A stretch of DNA of 64,000 nucleotides, taken from NCBI GenBank assembly GCA_963844315.1, contig CAWJOC010000028.1:62001-126000 (forward strand), read 5' to 3'. A program made the position numbers and the translations under genes. Below the pieces are notes generated by a model that was not told the DNA's origin, did no database searches, and was given only the letters and a program-made list of their open reading frames with translations. Source of the DNA: CAWAVN01 sp963844315 (GTDB taxonomy: Bacteria; Planctomycetota; Planctomycetia; Planctomycetales; Planctomycetaceae). Shown piece after piece: positions 19,577-30,464 of the stretch (the stretch's first letter is position 1; the number at the start of each line of letters is the position of its first letter).

Positions 19577-21841
19577 TCACGGCTTGGACTCGACATTCCT
19601 AGACACCTGGGAAATAAAGTCCTCGGCCATTTGTCCGACAAGCCGGAGTGTCGGCTCGTGATTGCGGACCGCTGTAACGTGCCCAATGATGCGGGGGGCG
19701 AGATTTTCGGCTGGATTTAGCCGGTTCAAGAGTTCCCGGGCTTTTTCCGGGGGCAGTCCTAAGAGCAGGCCCCCCTGGGTTTGCGGATCGAACAGCACGC
19801 CGAATGCGGGCGATTGGCTGCCCAAGCCGGTTGCGGAAATGGGCAGGGCGGCTTGTCGATTGGCCGGAGCCAGCGTGCTTTCCACGCCCTCGCCGAGCAG
19901 TTCCGCAACATAGGGCAACATCGGAAGCCGGTCCCATTCGATCTCGGCATCCACTCCGGAAGCGCGGAGCATTTCCAACAGGTGATTCACCAGCCCGAAC
20001 CCCGACACATCCGTCGCCGCTTCGACTCCCAAACTCACGGCCGGGCGGACCACCGGTTCGTTGCTGGCGAGCAAATGCGAAAGCAATGCCTGCATGGCGT
20101 CCGCCGGGCATTGGGCTTGGTTGTGGGCCGCCAGCAAAACGCCAGTCCCCAACGGCTTGGTGAGAATCAGCACATCCCCAGGACGCAATTTGGACTTGAG
20201 GAACGTCGATTTGCCGACGGGTTCGGCGATAATGGTGAACCCGATGGTCAACTCCATGCCTTCAATCGTATGGCCCCCGGCGAGCACGACATTCAGCGGC
20301 TCGAACTCCAGGGCCGCTCCCGCGAGCAATTGAAACAGCAACTCCGCCTGCTCGGTTTCGCCGCCCGCCGGTAGAGTCACCATCGCCAATGCCGCCACCG
20401 GGTGCGCTCCCATTGCAAACGCATCATTCACGGCGTTAAGCGCGGCGATCCGCCCGGAAAGAAAGGGATCAGTGAGCGGGGCCGTGAAATAATCCACGGT
20501 GAGGACGGTCGATTTTCCCGGCGTGGTCCAGAGCACGGCGGCATCATCCCTATGGGATAACCCGACTTGAACCGATTTCGGCTCGGCCAAGGCCAGTCGG
20601 TCCAAGGCCCGCGCCAAGACCGAGGCTCCCACTTTGCAGCCGCAGCCAGTGCATTTCATCTCCTGGCCAGCGGCGGGCGATAAAGGCGAATTGGGGGCGG
20701 CGGGCATCCTGGGCAGCGAGTAGTCTTGATACATCGCCATGAACCGCCGGTCGATCCTGTCCTTGAGCTTCCAAGCCCAGCGGCTCGAAAGTCCCAACCC
20801 ATGATAATCCAAGAGTGCGCGGCCATCGCCCAGGTTGAGGAGTTTCAAAAACCTGCGTTGGGGTTCGTAACTTTTGAGCGGCCGCTTTTGAATCTGGCGT
20901 TGGATGTTGTCCCACAAGACCGGGCCTTGCCGCACGGCGTAGACGCCGGCTTTGGGCACGGGATCGGTTTCCCTTGTCGCACAATCGCCGACGGCGAAGA
21001 TCGGAGCGTCGCAGGCGACCTGGAGCGTGTCCCGCGTGAGCAGAAACCCGCGCTGATCGTGGGGAAGATCCAGGCTGGCCAACACCGGCGGAGCCTTGGC
21101 CCCCGTCGCCAGGAGCACGATATCGGCGGCGATTTCCGAACCGTCATCGAGCGTGACCCTTCCCGGAGCCACCTTGCGGACAAAGCGGTTCAAGTGCAGA
21201 TTTACCTGCCGGCTTTTCAGCTCCTTCAAAACCAGACGGCCCGCGCGGGAACCGGCTTCTCGCAGGAGGGCCGCTTCGCCATGCACAAGGGCCAGTTGCA
21301 GCGGGACATTTCCCAAAACTGCCCGGACGGAGTTCGGCACGCAGGAGGCCATCTCAACGCCGGCCGCGCCGCCTCCCACGACCACAATATTGAGAGGGCC
21401 GAGGGCGGTTTTCTTCCAGGTTTCGAGCGCCTCTTCCCATCGCGAGAGAAATGTCTGCATGGGTTTGATGGGAAGCAAAGAACCACCCGCAGCGGTGATT
21501 CCCGATGTCTGGATTTCCGAACCGATTCCGATGGAGAGCACATCGAACGGCAGCGGAGGGCGTTTCGCGAATTGCAAGCATTGCCCCGCCCCGTCCAACC
21601 CCGTTACATCCTCGACAATCAACCGGGCGCGGGCCGCGGCGCAGAGTCGCACGAGATCGATTTCCATTTGCCGTGGAGCATATTGGCCCGCCAAGACCCC
21701 CGACAGCATTCCGGAATACGTTGCAATGGGGAAATTCGAAACGCACGTCAGGCGGGCCTCGGGCAACGGCTGCATCCGCCACATTTTCAAGATGTGGGCA
21801 TTGGTATGCCCGATGCCCCAAAGAACGATTTCGTGCGTCAT
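19577..21841 (-). CDS. selD: Selenide, water dikinase fused to NADH-dehydrogenase-like flavoprotein
   Basis: An intact two-domain protein of 754 residues. Residues 1-370 are a pyridine-nucleotide disulfide oxidoreductase of the Ndh type: FAD motif near the start (WGIGHTNAHILK), NAD(P)-binding GGGAAGVEMA near 165 and the flavin motif GDCATRETDPV. From about 400 the SelD domain begins with the catalytic segment KCTGCGCK, which uses Cys rather than Sec. It continues with DDAAV, NDAFAMGAHPVAALA, AGGHTIEG, GTGVLLAA, TDVSGFGL and QTQGGLL, the ATP and metal motifs of SelD. SelD makes selenophosphate from selenide and ATP. The fusion is known in several bacteria and may supply or control reduced selenium. 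It is divergent from selB-selA. Confidence 0.93.
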   Translation of the reverse strand: MTHEIVLWGIGHTNAHILKMWRMQPLPEARLTCVSNFPIATYSGMLSGVLAGQYAPRQMEIDLVRLCAAARARLIVEDVTGLDGAGQCLQFAKRPPLPFDVLSIGIGSEIQTSGITAAGGSLLPIKPMQTFLSRWEEALETWKKTALGPLNIVVVGGGAAGVEMASCVPNSVRAVLGNVPLQLALVHGEAALLREAGSRAGRLVLKELKSRQVNLHLNRFVRKVAPGRVTLDDGSEIAADIVLLATGAKAPPVLASLDLPHDQRGFLLTRDTLQVACDAPIFAVGDCATRETDPVPKAGVYAVRQGPVLWDNIQRQIQKRPLKSYEPQRRFLKLLNLGDGRALLDYHGLGLSSRWAWKLKDRIDRRFMAMYQDYSLPRMPAAPNSPLSPAAGQEMKCTGCGCKVGASVLARALDRLALAEPKSVQVGLSHRDDAAVLWTTPGKSTVLTVDYFTAPLTDPFLSGRIAALNAVNDAFAMGAHPVAALAMVTLPAGGETEQAELLFQLLAGAALEFEPLNVVLAGGHTIEGMELTIGFTIIAEPVGKSTFLKSKLRPGDVLILTKPLGTGVLLAAHNQAQCPADAMQALLSHLLASNEPVVRPAVSLGVEAATDVSGFGLVNHLLEMLRASGVDAEIEWDRLPMLPYVAELLGEGVESTLAPANRQAALPISATGLGSQSPAFGVLFDPQTQGGLLLGLPPEKARELLNRLNPAENLAPRIIGHVTAVRNHEPTLRLVGQMAEDFISQVSRNVESKP

Positions 21842-21892
21842 CAGAGATTGCCGTCACACGGGATGAAGTTCCTTCACAGGTTAATGGCGTTG

Positions 21893-21921
21893 TTGGCAAG
21901 AAATCCAGACCGCCTTATAAT
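21893..21921 (+). promoter_or_regulatory. Sigma70-type promoter for selB-selA
   Basis: TTGGCA at 21893-21898 and a perfect TATAAT at 21916-21921 are separated by 17 bp. They read toward selB, leaving a leader of about 100 nt. Evidence is sequence match only. Confidence 0.5.
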
Positions 21922-22027
21922 TTTCTCACGCGAAACTCCATGACATCCCTTCTCGAGTCACGTCGAACTGGGCCATTCATCCAAATCGCTTCCCCGAGTT
22001 CTCTCTCTTTCGCAGCCATCGTTCCCT

Positions 22028-23971
22028 ATGTCCCAAGAATCCAAGAAGTCTTACATCGTCGGGACGGCGGGGCATATCGATCATGGAAAGACGGCCCTGA
22101 TCCGGGCGTTGACCGGCACCGACTGCGACCGATTGCCAGAGGAAAAGCAGCGGGGCATTACGATCGACTTGGGATTTGCGATGCTGGAAAACGACCAGGT
22201 GCGATTGGGCATCGTCGATGTCCCTGGACACGAACGCTTCGTACACAACATGGTCACGGGAGCCAGTGGCATCGACCTGGCCCTGTTTGTCGTGGCTTGC
22301 GACGATTCCGTGATGCCCCAGACTCGGGAACACTTGGCGATTCTGGAGCTATTGGGCCTAAACGCCGGCGTGATTGCGCTGACCAAAGCGGACCTTGTCG
22401 ATGCGGAGACCTTGGAACTTGTCCGCTCGGAGGTTCACGAACTGACCAAGGGATCCTTTCTGGATGGCGCGCAGGCCATCGCCGTTTCGACGGTGACAAA
22501 TCAAGGGATCGAAGAACTCAAACAGACCTTGTTCGCATTGGCGGACGAGCAATCGCCGCCGCCAATGTTTCCCTACTTTCGCCTGCCCATCGACCGCGTC
22601 TTCAGTTTGCCCGGTCATGGGACGATTGTGACGGGCACGGTGCGCGGCGGCCGGCTTTCCGTGGGGCAGTCCGTCAGTTTGGGACCGACAGGCCAGTTGC
22701 TCCGCGTCCGCCGTCTGCAATCGCATGGCCGGGACGTCGATTGCATCACCCAGCGCGAAAGGGCGGCGGTGAATCTTGCGGGGATCAAACATTATGAGCT
22801 TCGGCGGGGGAATGAGCTTCTCGAACCAAACTGCTTCGAGCCTGCGCGGGAATTATTGGTCAAGCTGAGGTTATTGCCAAGCCAGCGTCGGGCGTTGATC
22901 CATCGGCAACCGGTTCGGCTGCACCTGGCGGCTCAGACCGTCACGGCCAATGTGTTTCTGGCCCACCGTGAACTCCCGCCCGGCGGCGAAGCGGCGGCCG
23001 TGTTGCGGTTTCAGCAACCGCTCTTGGCCCAATATGGGGATCGATTCATCATCCGGGGATTGTCGCCCATCGAAACCTTGGGCGGAGGAATGGTGCTTCT
23101 GCCTTTGCCGCAACGGGCGAATGCCAAAGAATGGCTGGGTCTCGCCGACCGATTGGACCGTCCGGATTTCAGCGAGCGGCTGGAGGCTTTCCTTGAGTAT
23201 CAAGGCACGAACGATCTGAATGAGCGGATGCTGGCGATACGGCTAGGGATTCCACCCGAAACGCGGCCTGATGTAATCCAAGCCCTTTGCAGCCAAGGCA
23301 AGATTGAAAGGATTCAAGATTCTCCCGAATGCTACCTGCACGCGGAGTTTCGCCGCCGAGTGCAACAGCGGCTAATCCAACTGTGTGAAAGAGAGCTTGA
23401 ACGCCGCCGCCCGGCCCGCATGGTTCCCAAAGAATGGCTGATTCAAGCCGCGGCGAAATGGACCGACCGCCCGGTGACGGAACGCTTGATCGACGAATTG
23501 GCAAAAACAGGCCGGTTGATGGCGCGCGGGGACCGCGTCGGTTTGCCCCACGATACGCCTCGGCTGACAAAACGCCAGCAGCAGTTGTTCGATTTGATGG
23601 TCACGGCGTCGATCCAGGGAGAACAGGCACCGCCGACGCTCAAGGAAATCGCCCAAGACGCGGGTTTGAACGCCGCCGAGCTGGAACCCTTGGCCCAACT
23701 CGCCAGGGACACTCACCAGTTAATCCGCATCTCTCCCGATCTCTTGATTGGCCCCGAGGCGTTGGATGCCTTGCGGGAATCGTTATTGAATCTCATCGAA
23801 ACGACATCGGGCATCACCGTGGCCCGGATTCGCGATCAATGGCAACTGTCGCGGAAGCACGTCATTCCCTATTTGGAATTTTTTGATGGGATCGGAATCA
23901 CCGTTCGCCAGGGCGATGTCCGCACGGCGGGACCGAGCGCCCTCAGGCCTCTTGAGGAACTTTTGGAATGA
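22028..23971 (+). CDS. selB: Selenocysteine-specific elongation factor SelB
   Basis: Intact, 647 residues, starting at the ATG at 22028. The N-terminal GTPase has G1 GTAGHIDHGKTALIRAL, the switch region EKQRGITIDLGF, G3 DVPGHERF and G4 TKAD. EF-Tu-like beta barrels follow (VFSLPGHGTIVTGTVRGG), and the C-terminal 250 residues form winged-helix domains that bind the SECIS RNA hairpin. SelB brings Sec-tRNA to UGA codons marked by a SECIS. The gene overlaps selA by 4 bp (ATGA), and tRNA-Sec follows, so this is a complete insertion cassette. Confidence 0.97.
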   Translation: MSQESKKSYIVGTAGHIDHGKTALIRALTGTDCDRLPEEKQRGITIDLGFAMLENDQVRLGIVDVPGHERFVHNMVTGASGIDLALFVVACDDSVMPQTREHLAILELLGLNAGVIALTKADLVDAETLELVRSEVHELTKGSFLDGAQAIAVSTVTNQGIEELKQTLFALADEQSPPPMFPYFRLPIDRVFSLPGHGTIVTGTVRGGRLSVGQSVSLGPTGQLLRVRRLQSHGRDVDCITQRERAAVNLAGIKHYELRRGNELLEPNCFEPARELLVKLRLLPSQRRALIHRQPVRLHLAAQTVTANVFLAHRELPPGGEAAAVLRFQQPLLAQYGDRFIIRGLSPIETLGGGMVLLPLPQRANAKEWLGLADRLDRPDFSERLEAFLEYQGTNDLNERMLAIRLGIPPETRPDVIQALCSQGKIERIQDSPECYLHAEFRRRVQQRLIQLCERELERRRPARMVPKEWLIQAAAKWTDRPVTERLIDELAKTGRLMARGDRVGLPHDTPRLTKRQQQLFDLMVTASIQGEQAPPTLKEIAQDAGLNAAELEPLAQLARDTHQLIRISPDLLIGPEALDALRESLLNLIETTSGITVARIRDQWQLSRKHVIPYLEFFDGIGITVRQGDVRTAGPSALRPLEELLE

Positions 23972-25463
23972 AACATCCTTCCGAGGAATCGGACGCGCCC
24001 ATCCGCGAAAGCGGACCAAATCCGGATTCCTTCCAGCGAACTTCGCTCGCGAACCTGCCTTCGATCAACGCAATCCTTCAAGAGGCCATCGCGGTGGAAA
24101 TGATCCATGCCTTTGGCCGCGAGCGGACAAAGCAATGGGCAAAGGACTGCCTCGAACAAATCCGGCAACACACCGCGCGCTCGGACGCTCCGCACGAGCG
24201 AGACGACTTGATGCAAAAGGCGCTTGATGGCCTTTCCGCGCGGGCCAAGGCGGAAGCGGCGCGCTCTTCTCGGCGGGTGATCAATGCGACCGGCGTGATC
24301 TTGCACACGAACCTTGGCCGCGCTCCCTTGGCGAAGGCCGCGATTGCAAAAATGGAGGAGGTCGCGGGCTACACCAACCTGGAAATCGAATTGACGAGCG
24401 GCCAGCGGGGCGGGCGAGGCCACTCCGTGGAACAAAAACTCTGCGACCTGTCGGGAGCGGAAGGGGCGCTTGCGGTAAATAACTGCGCCGCCGCGACGCT
24501 GCTCGTCCTCAATACCTTCGCCGCCGGAGGCGAAGTGGTGATTTGCGCGGGCAGCTTATTGAGATCGGCGGTTCCTACCGTCTGCCGGACGTCTTTACCG
24601 CCGCCGGGGTCACGCTCCGCGAAGTCGGCACGACGAATAAAACTTATCTCTCGGACTACCAATGCGGCTTGAATGAAAACACCAGGGCGATTCTTAAAGT
24701 GCATCCCAGCAATTATGCCATTGTGGGCTTTGTGGAAAGCGTTCTCATCAAAACCTTGGCGGAACTGGCCCATCAATGCGGGCTGATTGCCATCGACGAT
24801 CTGGGCAGCGGCTGCTTTTACGATTTGTCGCCGTTTGGTTTGCCCCACGAACCCCGCGTCCAAGACAGCATCAAACACGGGGCGGACCTGGTGCTTTTTA
24901 GTGGCGATAAACTTCTGGGCGGTCCGCAAGCGGGCGTAATCCTGGGCCGCAAGCGCCTGATCGAGCAAATCCGCAAAAACCCCTTGGCCCGTGCGATGCG
25001 ATTGGACAAAACCATTCTGGGAGCCTTGGAAGCCACGTTGGAGATTCACATCGCGGGCCAGGCATTCCACGACATCCCGGTTTTGCACGCCTTGGCCATC
25101 CCCGCCGAGCAGATTCAATCGCGAACCGAGAAGTTGAGGACGCTTCTCAAAGAACGTGGTCTTCCCAGGCAGGCCGACGGGCTACGGGTAGAAATGCGGA
25201 GTGTTCCCTCGCTTGTCGGCGGTGGCTCGCTCTCTAATGCCGAGATCCCCAGTTGGGCCTTGGCAGTTTCGGGCGTGGAAGTGGACGAGATTGCCGAAAG
25301 GCTCCGCGTGGGTGTTCCCGCCGTTTTGCCGCGACTCGAACGAAACGAACTCCTGTTCGACCTGCGCACCGTGGCCGCTGATGAAGATGAACTGCTACTC
25401 GAACGTCTATTGTCCATGCTTGAGAATCCTATTCCGGAACGATCACCCGACTCTGCCGTTTGA
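23968..25463 (+). CDS. selA: L-seryl-tRNA(Sec) selenium transferase SelA (frameshifted)
   Basis: SelA is a PLP enzyme that converts Ser-tRNA(Sec) to Sec-tRNA(Sec) using selenophosphate. The first part carries the N-terminal helical domain and VINATGVILHTNLGRAPLA; the second carries GGSYRLPDVFTAAGVTLREV, DDLGSG and the PLP lysine motif SGDKLLGGPQAG. The two parts are in different frames, joined near 24557. There the sequence reads GTGATTTGCGCGGGC; one added C gives VICRGQLIEIGGSYR, the expected family sequence. A one-base sequencing deletion is the simplest explanation, because a broken selA would not fit an otherwise intact locus. It starts inside the last codon of selB. Confidence 0.92.
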
Positions 25464-25518
25464 CGGTTTGTCTTGGAGGAAACATAATACCCCTCCGTCG
25501 GAATGCAAGGCGAACAAG

Positions 25519-25610
25519 GGAGTGAATGCGTGTCTGGTGACCGCCGCAGTCTTCAAAACTGTTGAAGCGGCCCTTTGGTCGCTTGGTGGGTTCGATTCCC
25601 ATCCACTCCC
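25519..25610 (+). tRNA. selC: tRNA-Sec (TCA)
   Basis: Lying 55 bp after selA, this 92-nt gene has the anticodon loop CTTCAAA between GCAGT and ACTGT stem arms, giving anticodon TCA that reads UGA. It has a long extra arm (AAGCGGCCCTTTGGTCGCTT folds on itself), the T arm TGGGTTCGATTCCCA and a long acceptor GGAGTG/CACTCC. The long D stem (GTCTGGTGAC) is typical of bacterial tRNA-Sec. The exact ends could shift by 1 nt. Confidence 0.93.
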
Positions 25611-25672
25611 GAAATCGCCCGCGATGAGTTTTCCGCCATCCGGATTATCGACCAGGCTGAGGTCCCGGACTT

Positions 25673-27245
25673 TTACGGCTTTGTTTCCTGAAGCAGTTTC
25701 CGTAATTCCGATGGCTCCGCCGGTTTAATCAGGTGATGATCAAATCCGGCCTCTTTGGTTTTTCGTTTGTCATCATCCTGGCCCCAGCCAGACAATGCGA
25801 TGAGCATCATGTTCTCGCCCCAGGACTGCTGCCGGATTTGCCGGGCCGCTTCATAGCCGTTCATTCTTGGCATTCCCAGGTCCATGAGCACCACTTCGGG
25901 AAGAAATTGCGAAGCCAGCTCCACGGCCTCTCGGCCATCACCGGCCGTGCGGACTTCGTTGCCCAGCATTTTGACAATCAGGCTCAACATCTTGGCCGCC
26001 GCCGCATTGTCATCCACAATCAGGACGCGGCGTTTCCGCTCGACGGCTTCCGAGGAATCCACTTCGGCAGAGAATTTTTCTTCAATGGGCTTGTCCGTAA
26101 GGATTGGCAAACGGATTTGAAATTCACTCCCGCGAGCAGGGCCATCGCTCTTGACCTCAATCGTCCCGCCGTGCATTTCGACCAGGGACTTGACCAGCGT
26201 CAGGCCGATCCCCAATCCGGTATACCCTTTCTCCATCGGACGATCGATTTGGGAAAACATCTCGAAGATGCGGTCCCGCTTGTCGGCAGGGATCCCGATG
26301 CCTGTGTCCTTGACCTGGATCAACACCTCACTGGCTTGCCGTTCGGCGGAAAGCCAGATGCGACCGCCATCGGGGGTATATTTGGAGGCGTTATTGAGCA
26401 GATTCGAGAGGACTTGAGCCAGACGGTGCGGGTCGGCATCCAAGTAGATGGGATGTTCGGGGATCGCGATGGTCAACTCGTGACCCGCTTCCGCCATCAA
26501 GGGTTCTGAGGCTTCCACCGCGCTTTTCACGACATCGGACAAGAGCACCCGGCACTTTCTGAGATTCAGCTTGCCCAGGGTCATGCGAGACACATCAAGC
26601 AGGTCATCGACGAGGGTAATCAACTGCTGCGTCTGACGTTCCAGCGTGTGGCGGATTTCTTCGAGCACCTCCGGATCATTCTGGGAGAGCCTGAGAATCT
26701 CCAGCCCCGTGCGGATGGGAGCCAAGGGGTTACGCAATTCATGAGCCAGCATGGCCAAAAACTCGTCCTTGCGCCGGTCGGTTTCGCGAAGGCTCTCCGC
26801 CACCCGCTCTCGCTCCAAAAGGTGGCCGCGCACCTGGTATTGCCGCTCGCGGGCCTTCAGTGCCGACCGCACGACGCTGCAAAGGGTCGCCGGACGAACG
26901 GGTGCTCTAATAGAGTGACGTTGTTAAGCGATTGGAGCGCATTTGCCACCGTGCGAGAATCGGCCCCATAGCGGGTCAATAAGAGCACGGGCAAGTCGGA
27001 CCATGGCGGTTGCTCCGAGAGAGCCGCCTAGAGCGCTACTAATCTCCCATCACCCAGGGCCTCTTCGGCCACAAGCAGGATCCCAATCCCCTCCTGAATC
27101 GCGTGTCCACACGAGCGATGTCAGGACAAATGAGAGAGCCGACTTTCGCTTCCCCTAAGACCGCCGCCGTGAGCTGAGCATCTTTCCCCGTGGGGGTCAG
27201 AATGGCCACCTGCATGGCCGAGTCGGATTGCTCAGGGACGGCCAT
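25673..27245 (-). CDS. Hybrid histidine kinase/response regulator (frameshifted)
   Basis: The start ATG at 27245 overlaps the stop of the KaiC-like gene (TAATG), indicating coupled translation. The first 130 residues resemble a degenerate receiver domain (VAILTPTGKDAQLTAAVLGE), broken in frame near 27120, 27050 and 26900. An intact kinase core follows: H-box LAHELRNPLAPI with the phosphorylated His, HATPase N box NLLNNASKYTP, G1 DTGIGIPADK and G2 GLGIGLTLVKSL. The C-terminus is a receiver (VLIVDDNAAAAKML with the Asp pair, and phospho-Asp in VLMDLGMPRMNGYEAA). It is soluble: no transmembrane helix is visible. It lies convergent to tRNA-Sec. Confidence 0.85.
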
Positions 27246-28757
27246 TATTGGTCACCTCTCACCAGTCCCCCGGTTTGGCTCTCCATGGTTGGGACTCCTG
27301 TCAGCACGCCTCGGAATCCCTGCAGAGGATCCCCAATGTGGAGTCGCCCTTTCTGCAGGGTAAACTCGCGGATGGCCCGTTCGTGTTCCCCGCCCCGTTT
27401 TTTAATGACAGAAATCGCCTGCCGAATCGAACCGCGATCCTCGAAATAGCGCAGGAGAAGCACGGCATCCGCGAGATAGCTGGCATCGACGGGCGCGTTC
27501 ATCTGCATGCCAATCAAGCCTTGGTGAGCGCCAATGAGTATCGTCGCGACTCCCGCCTGGCCCAGGTAAGTCAGCAACTCGTGAAGCTGGACCACCAGAA
27601 ATCGCTCATTCGGCATCGCCGCCAGGTAACCATTGAGACTGTCGATGATGATGATCTTCGCATTCTGCCGCTCAACGGCTTGGCGAACGGCATGGACAAA
27701 TTCGCCGGGTGATAATTCCGCCGGATCGACTTGCTGCACGCGAATGCGGCCCGCCTCGATATGTTCCTCTAACGGAATGCTCAACCCCGCCGCGCGACTG
27801 ACCAGGGTGGATTGGCTTTCATCAAAGATAAAAAAGCCCGTGTGCTCTCCGCGTGAAGCCGCCGCGGCCGCAAACTGCGCCGCAATTGTCGACTTTCCGG
27901 TGCCTGGCGGGCCGACAATCATGGTGCTCGTGCCCTGCTCGATCCCGCCCCCAAGTAAACTATCGAGTGCCGGCAAACCGCTGGAGAGCTGAGTCAGCTT
28001 CCTCTTTTGCCGATGCTCGGCGGCGACCAATCGGGGAAAGACTTGCAAGCCGCCCCGCAGGATATTGAAGTCGTGGTAGCCGCCGCGGAATTTCACTCCG
28101 CGATACTTGACGATTCGCAACCGGCGCCGTTCCGCTCCGTATTCCGGGTTGACTTGTTCGAGAAGGACCACGCCGTGGGCAATGCTCTGCACCTGAAGAT
28201 CGCGCTCCGTGGTCGTCAGGTCATCCAAAAGCATCACGGTGCATTTACGACCGGCGAAAAACTGCTTGAGCGCCAGAATCTGCCGGCGATAACGCAAAGG
28301 ATTGCCGGCCAGCAAGTCGCAATTCGGACAAGGAGTCGAAGACAATCCGGGCGGGCTTGACCCGCTCCACGTCGGCCAGGATGGTTTTTGTCGTTTCGTT
28401 CAGCTCCACATCGGCGGGGTGGAACATCGTGTACTGCTCTTCGGGCTGGAGGCTGGATTCCAATGGGACCAATTCCCGCACCGTGATGTTTTCAAGGGAC
28501 CACCCGTGCGAATCCGCGACCTCTTCGAGTTCCTCCATCGTCTCCGAGAGGGTGACATACAGCACCGCCTCTCCCCGCTGCACGCCTTCTCGAAGAAACT
28601 GCAGCGAAAGCGTCGTCTTGCCCGAACCGGGCGCACCTTCCATCAAATAGAGACGGTTCGGACGCAGCCCGCCCCCCAGCACATCATCGAGACCCTCAAT
28701 CCCGGTACTAATAAAGGGGTTCTTCTCTTGTTGCGGCGAACCGGAATGGCTGGGCAT
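27245..28757 (-). CDS. KaiC-like double-RecA ATPase (frameshifted)
   Basis: This KaiC-related ATPase has two RecA domains. Domain 1 has Walker A GAPGSGKTT and Walker B RIVFDSLSELRL; domain 2 has Walker A GPPGTGKST and Walker B IIIIDSLNGYLA. The Glu pair of true clock KaiC (catalytic EE after the P-loop) is seen in domain 1 (SETMEELEEV) and less clearly in domain 2. A single frame break near 28340 separates the end of domain 1. The ATG at 28757 or a TTG at 28778 could be the start. The gene is coupled to the hybrid histidine kinase, a pairing common outside cyanobacteria, where KaiC-like proteins act in signalling rather than timekeeping. Confidence 0.85.
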
Positions 28758-28939
28758 GGGTTTCAAACTTCCGCGCAACGAGGCCAGCGATGTTGTAGGA
28801 GTTTTTCCGATGCTATAACAAAGCGAGATTCGATCTTAATACATGAGAATGAACAGCGTAAGGGTTCACGCTATTCCAAGGGTAACGAGGCTAAGACTTG
28901 CTATGCATGGCAGCTTATTTCGACCTATAAGACAGTTTC

Positions 28940-30377
28940 TCAACGAAACTGGCTGGCCCATTCGCTGGTGTGGACATCGCTTCGGATCCGCCATTCTCGC
29001 AAGACATCCAGGAGTTCCCGTTTCTTCTCCTGGTGGTCCGGAGCGTTCCACAGATTGTGGACTTCATCGGGGTCTTGGTGAAGGTCGAACAGTTGGCCCG
29101 TGGGTTCCTCCAGAAAGTGGACCAGCTTCCAATCTTTGCTTCGGACCATCGTCATGAAGTCGGTGTCGGTGAGGATATTGTCCCGGCCATGCTCGGCGAA
29201 AACATAATCCCGGCCTTTCCAATCTTCGCCTTGGAGCGCGGGAAGCAAGGATTGGGCCTCCATCGTGCTGCGCCGGCGTCAGTCCTGCCAGTTGCAACAG
29301 GGCGGGGCCTAAATCCATCTGTTGACAAAGGCCATCCAGTTTTCGCCCGCCCGGAAAACGCCCCGGCGACCAGACAATGGTGGGCATGCGGGTGATCAGA
29401 TCGTACATCGTCCATTTCTGGCTGTGGCCGTGGTCCGTGAGGCAATCGCCATGATCGGAAGTAAACACAACCACCGCGTTCTCCAGGTAGCCTTTGTCTT
29501 TAAGAGCGTGAAGTATCTCGCCGATCTTTTTGTCGATCATGGTCACGTTGGCTAGATAATACGCCCGTTGCCTTAGGCGTTGCTCTCTTGTGGGGTTCAG
29601 AAGATGGACGACGGAATCGTGATCGACCTGGGTGTTATGGATGCGAAGTTCCTTAAACGGTGCCGGTTGGTTGTCGAGTTCTTCTTGTGTGACTTCCAAG
29701 AGTGGCAGGTCTTTCTTCAAATAAGGCGCGGCGTATTCGGGCGTGGGATCATACGGCGGATGCGGCCCCGGAAAACCGATCTCCAAAAACAACGGCTTCT
29801 CGGATTTGGGCTTGGTGCGAATCCACCAACTGGCCATGTCGCCTACAAAAAAATCCGGGTGCATGTCTTCGGGCAATTCCCACTCGAAGGCCCCCAGACA
29901 CTCGTTGTAATCGGGCCGCTTGCGGTAGAGTTCCCTTTGCTGCTTGACCAAACCCCTGGCCCTCAGAGCTTTGTCCCATTCATCGAAGTACCAGCGCTCT
30001 TCGAGATAGCGGTCCTTGTTCTCGACGACGTAACGCTCCTCAAAACCCAACGGCGTGTGGTAAGGATAAGAGTGCATCTTGCCGATGTTGATGGTGCGGT
30101 AGCCGCTCTCGGCCAATCGCTCCACCCAGGAATGCCGCCAAAGATCCGCATTCTTCAAAATGCCCGTGGTGTGCGGATAATAGCCCGTGAAAAGGCTGGC
30201 CCGGGCGGGCGCGCACGAAGCCGCCGTGACGTGGCAGTTCGTGAAAGTCACGCCCTCATTCACCAAGCGGTCGAGGTGGGGCGTGTCCATGTAATCGTAA
30301 CCCAGGGCGCGAATCGTATCGAACCGCTGCTGGTCGGTGATGATGAAGATGATGTGCGGGCGCGTGTCGGTCATCAT
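28940..30377 (-). CDS. Type I sulfatase / arylsulfatase (frameshifted)
   Basis: The start at 30377 gives a protein beginning TRPHIIFIITDQQRFDT, the metal-binding N-terminal strand of alkaline phosphatase-like sulfatases. The formylglycine motif is Cys type: SCAPARASLFTGYYP. Further metal and sulfate residues appear in FTSDHGDCLTDHGHSQKW. The end (VFAEHGRDNILT, TGQLFDLHQDPDEVHNLW) is the family's typical C-terminal part, in a different frame after a break near 29270. No signal peptide is seen, so it may act in the cytoplasm or periplasmic targeting may be atypical. The substrate is probably a sulfated polysaccharide or choline-type ester; the family alone does not tell. Confidence 0.85.
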
Positions 30378-30464
30378 TCGGCTACTTTCCTCGTTTAGGC
30401 CTTTGAGCTGTTACAAAGGAGTTGAGGATTGCCGGCCGAAATTGTCAAGAGTGCTGATCGAGCA

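Noticed and set aside
20640..20660. SelD as a selenoprotein itself
   Set aside because: The catalytic segment is GCGCK with Cys codons, no UGA.
20726..21943. Long + strand frame of 405 codons
   Set aside because: Antisense to the SelD fusion gene, with no recognisable domain.
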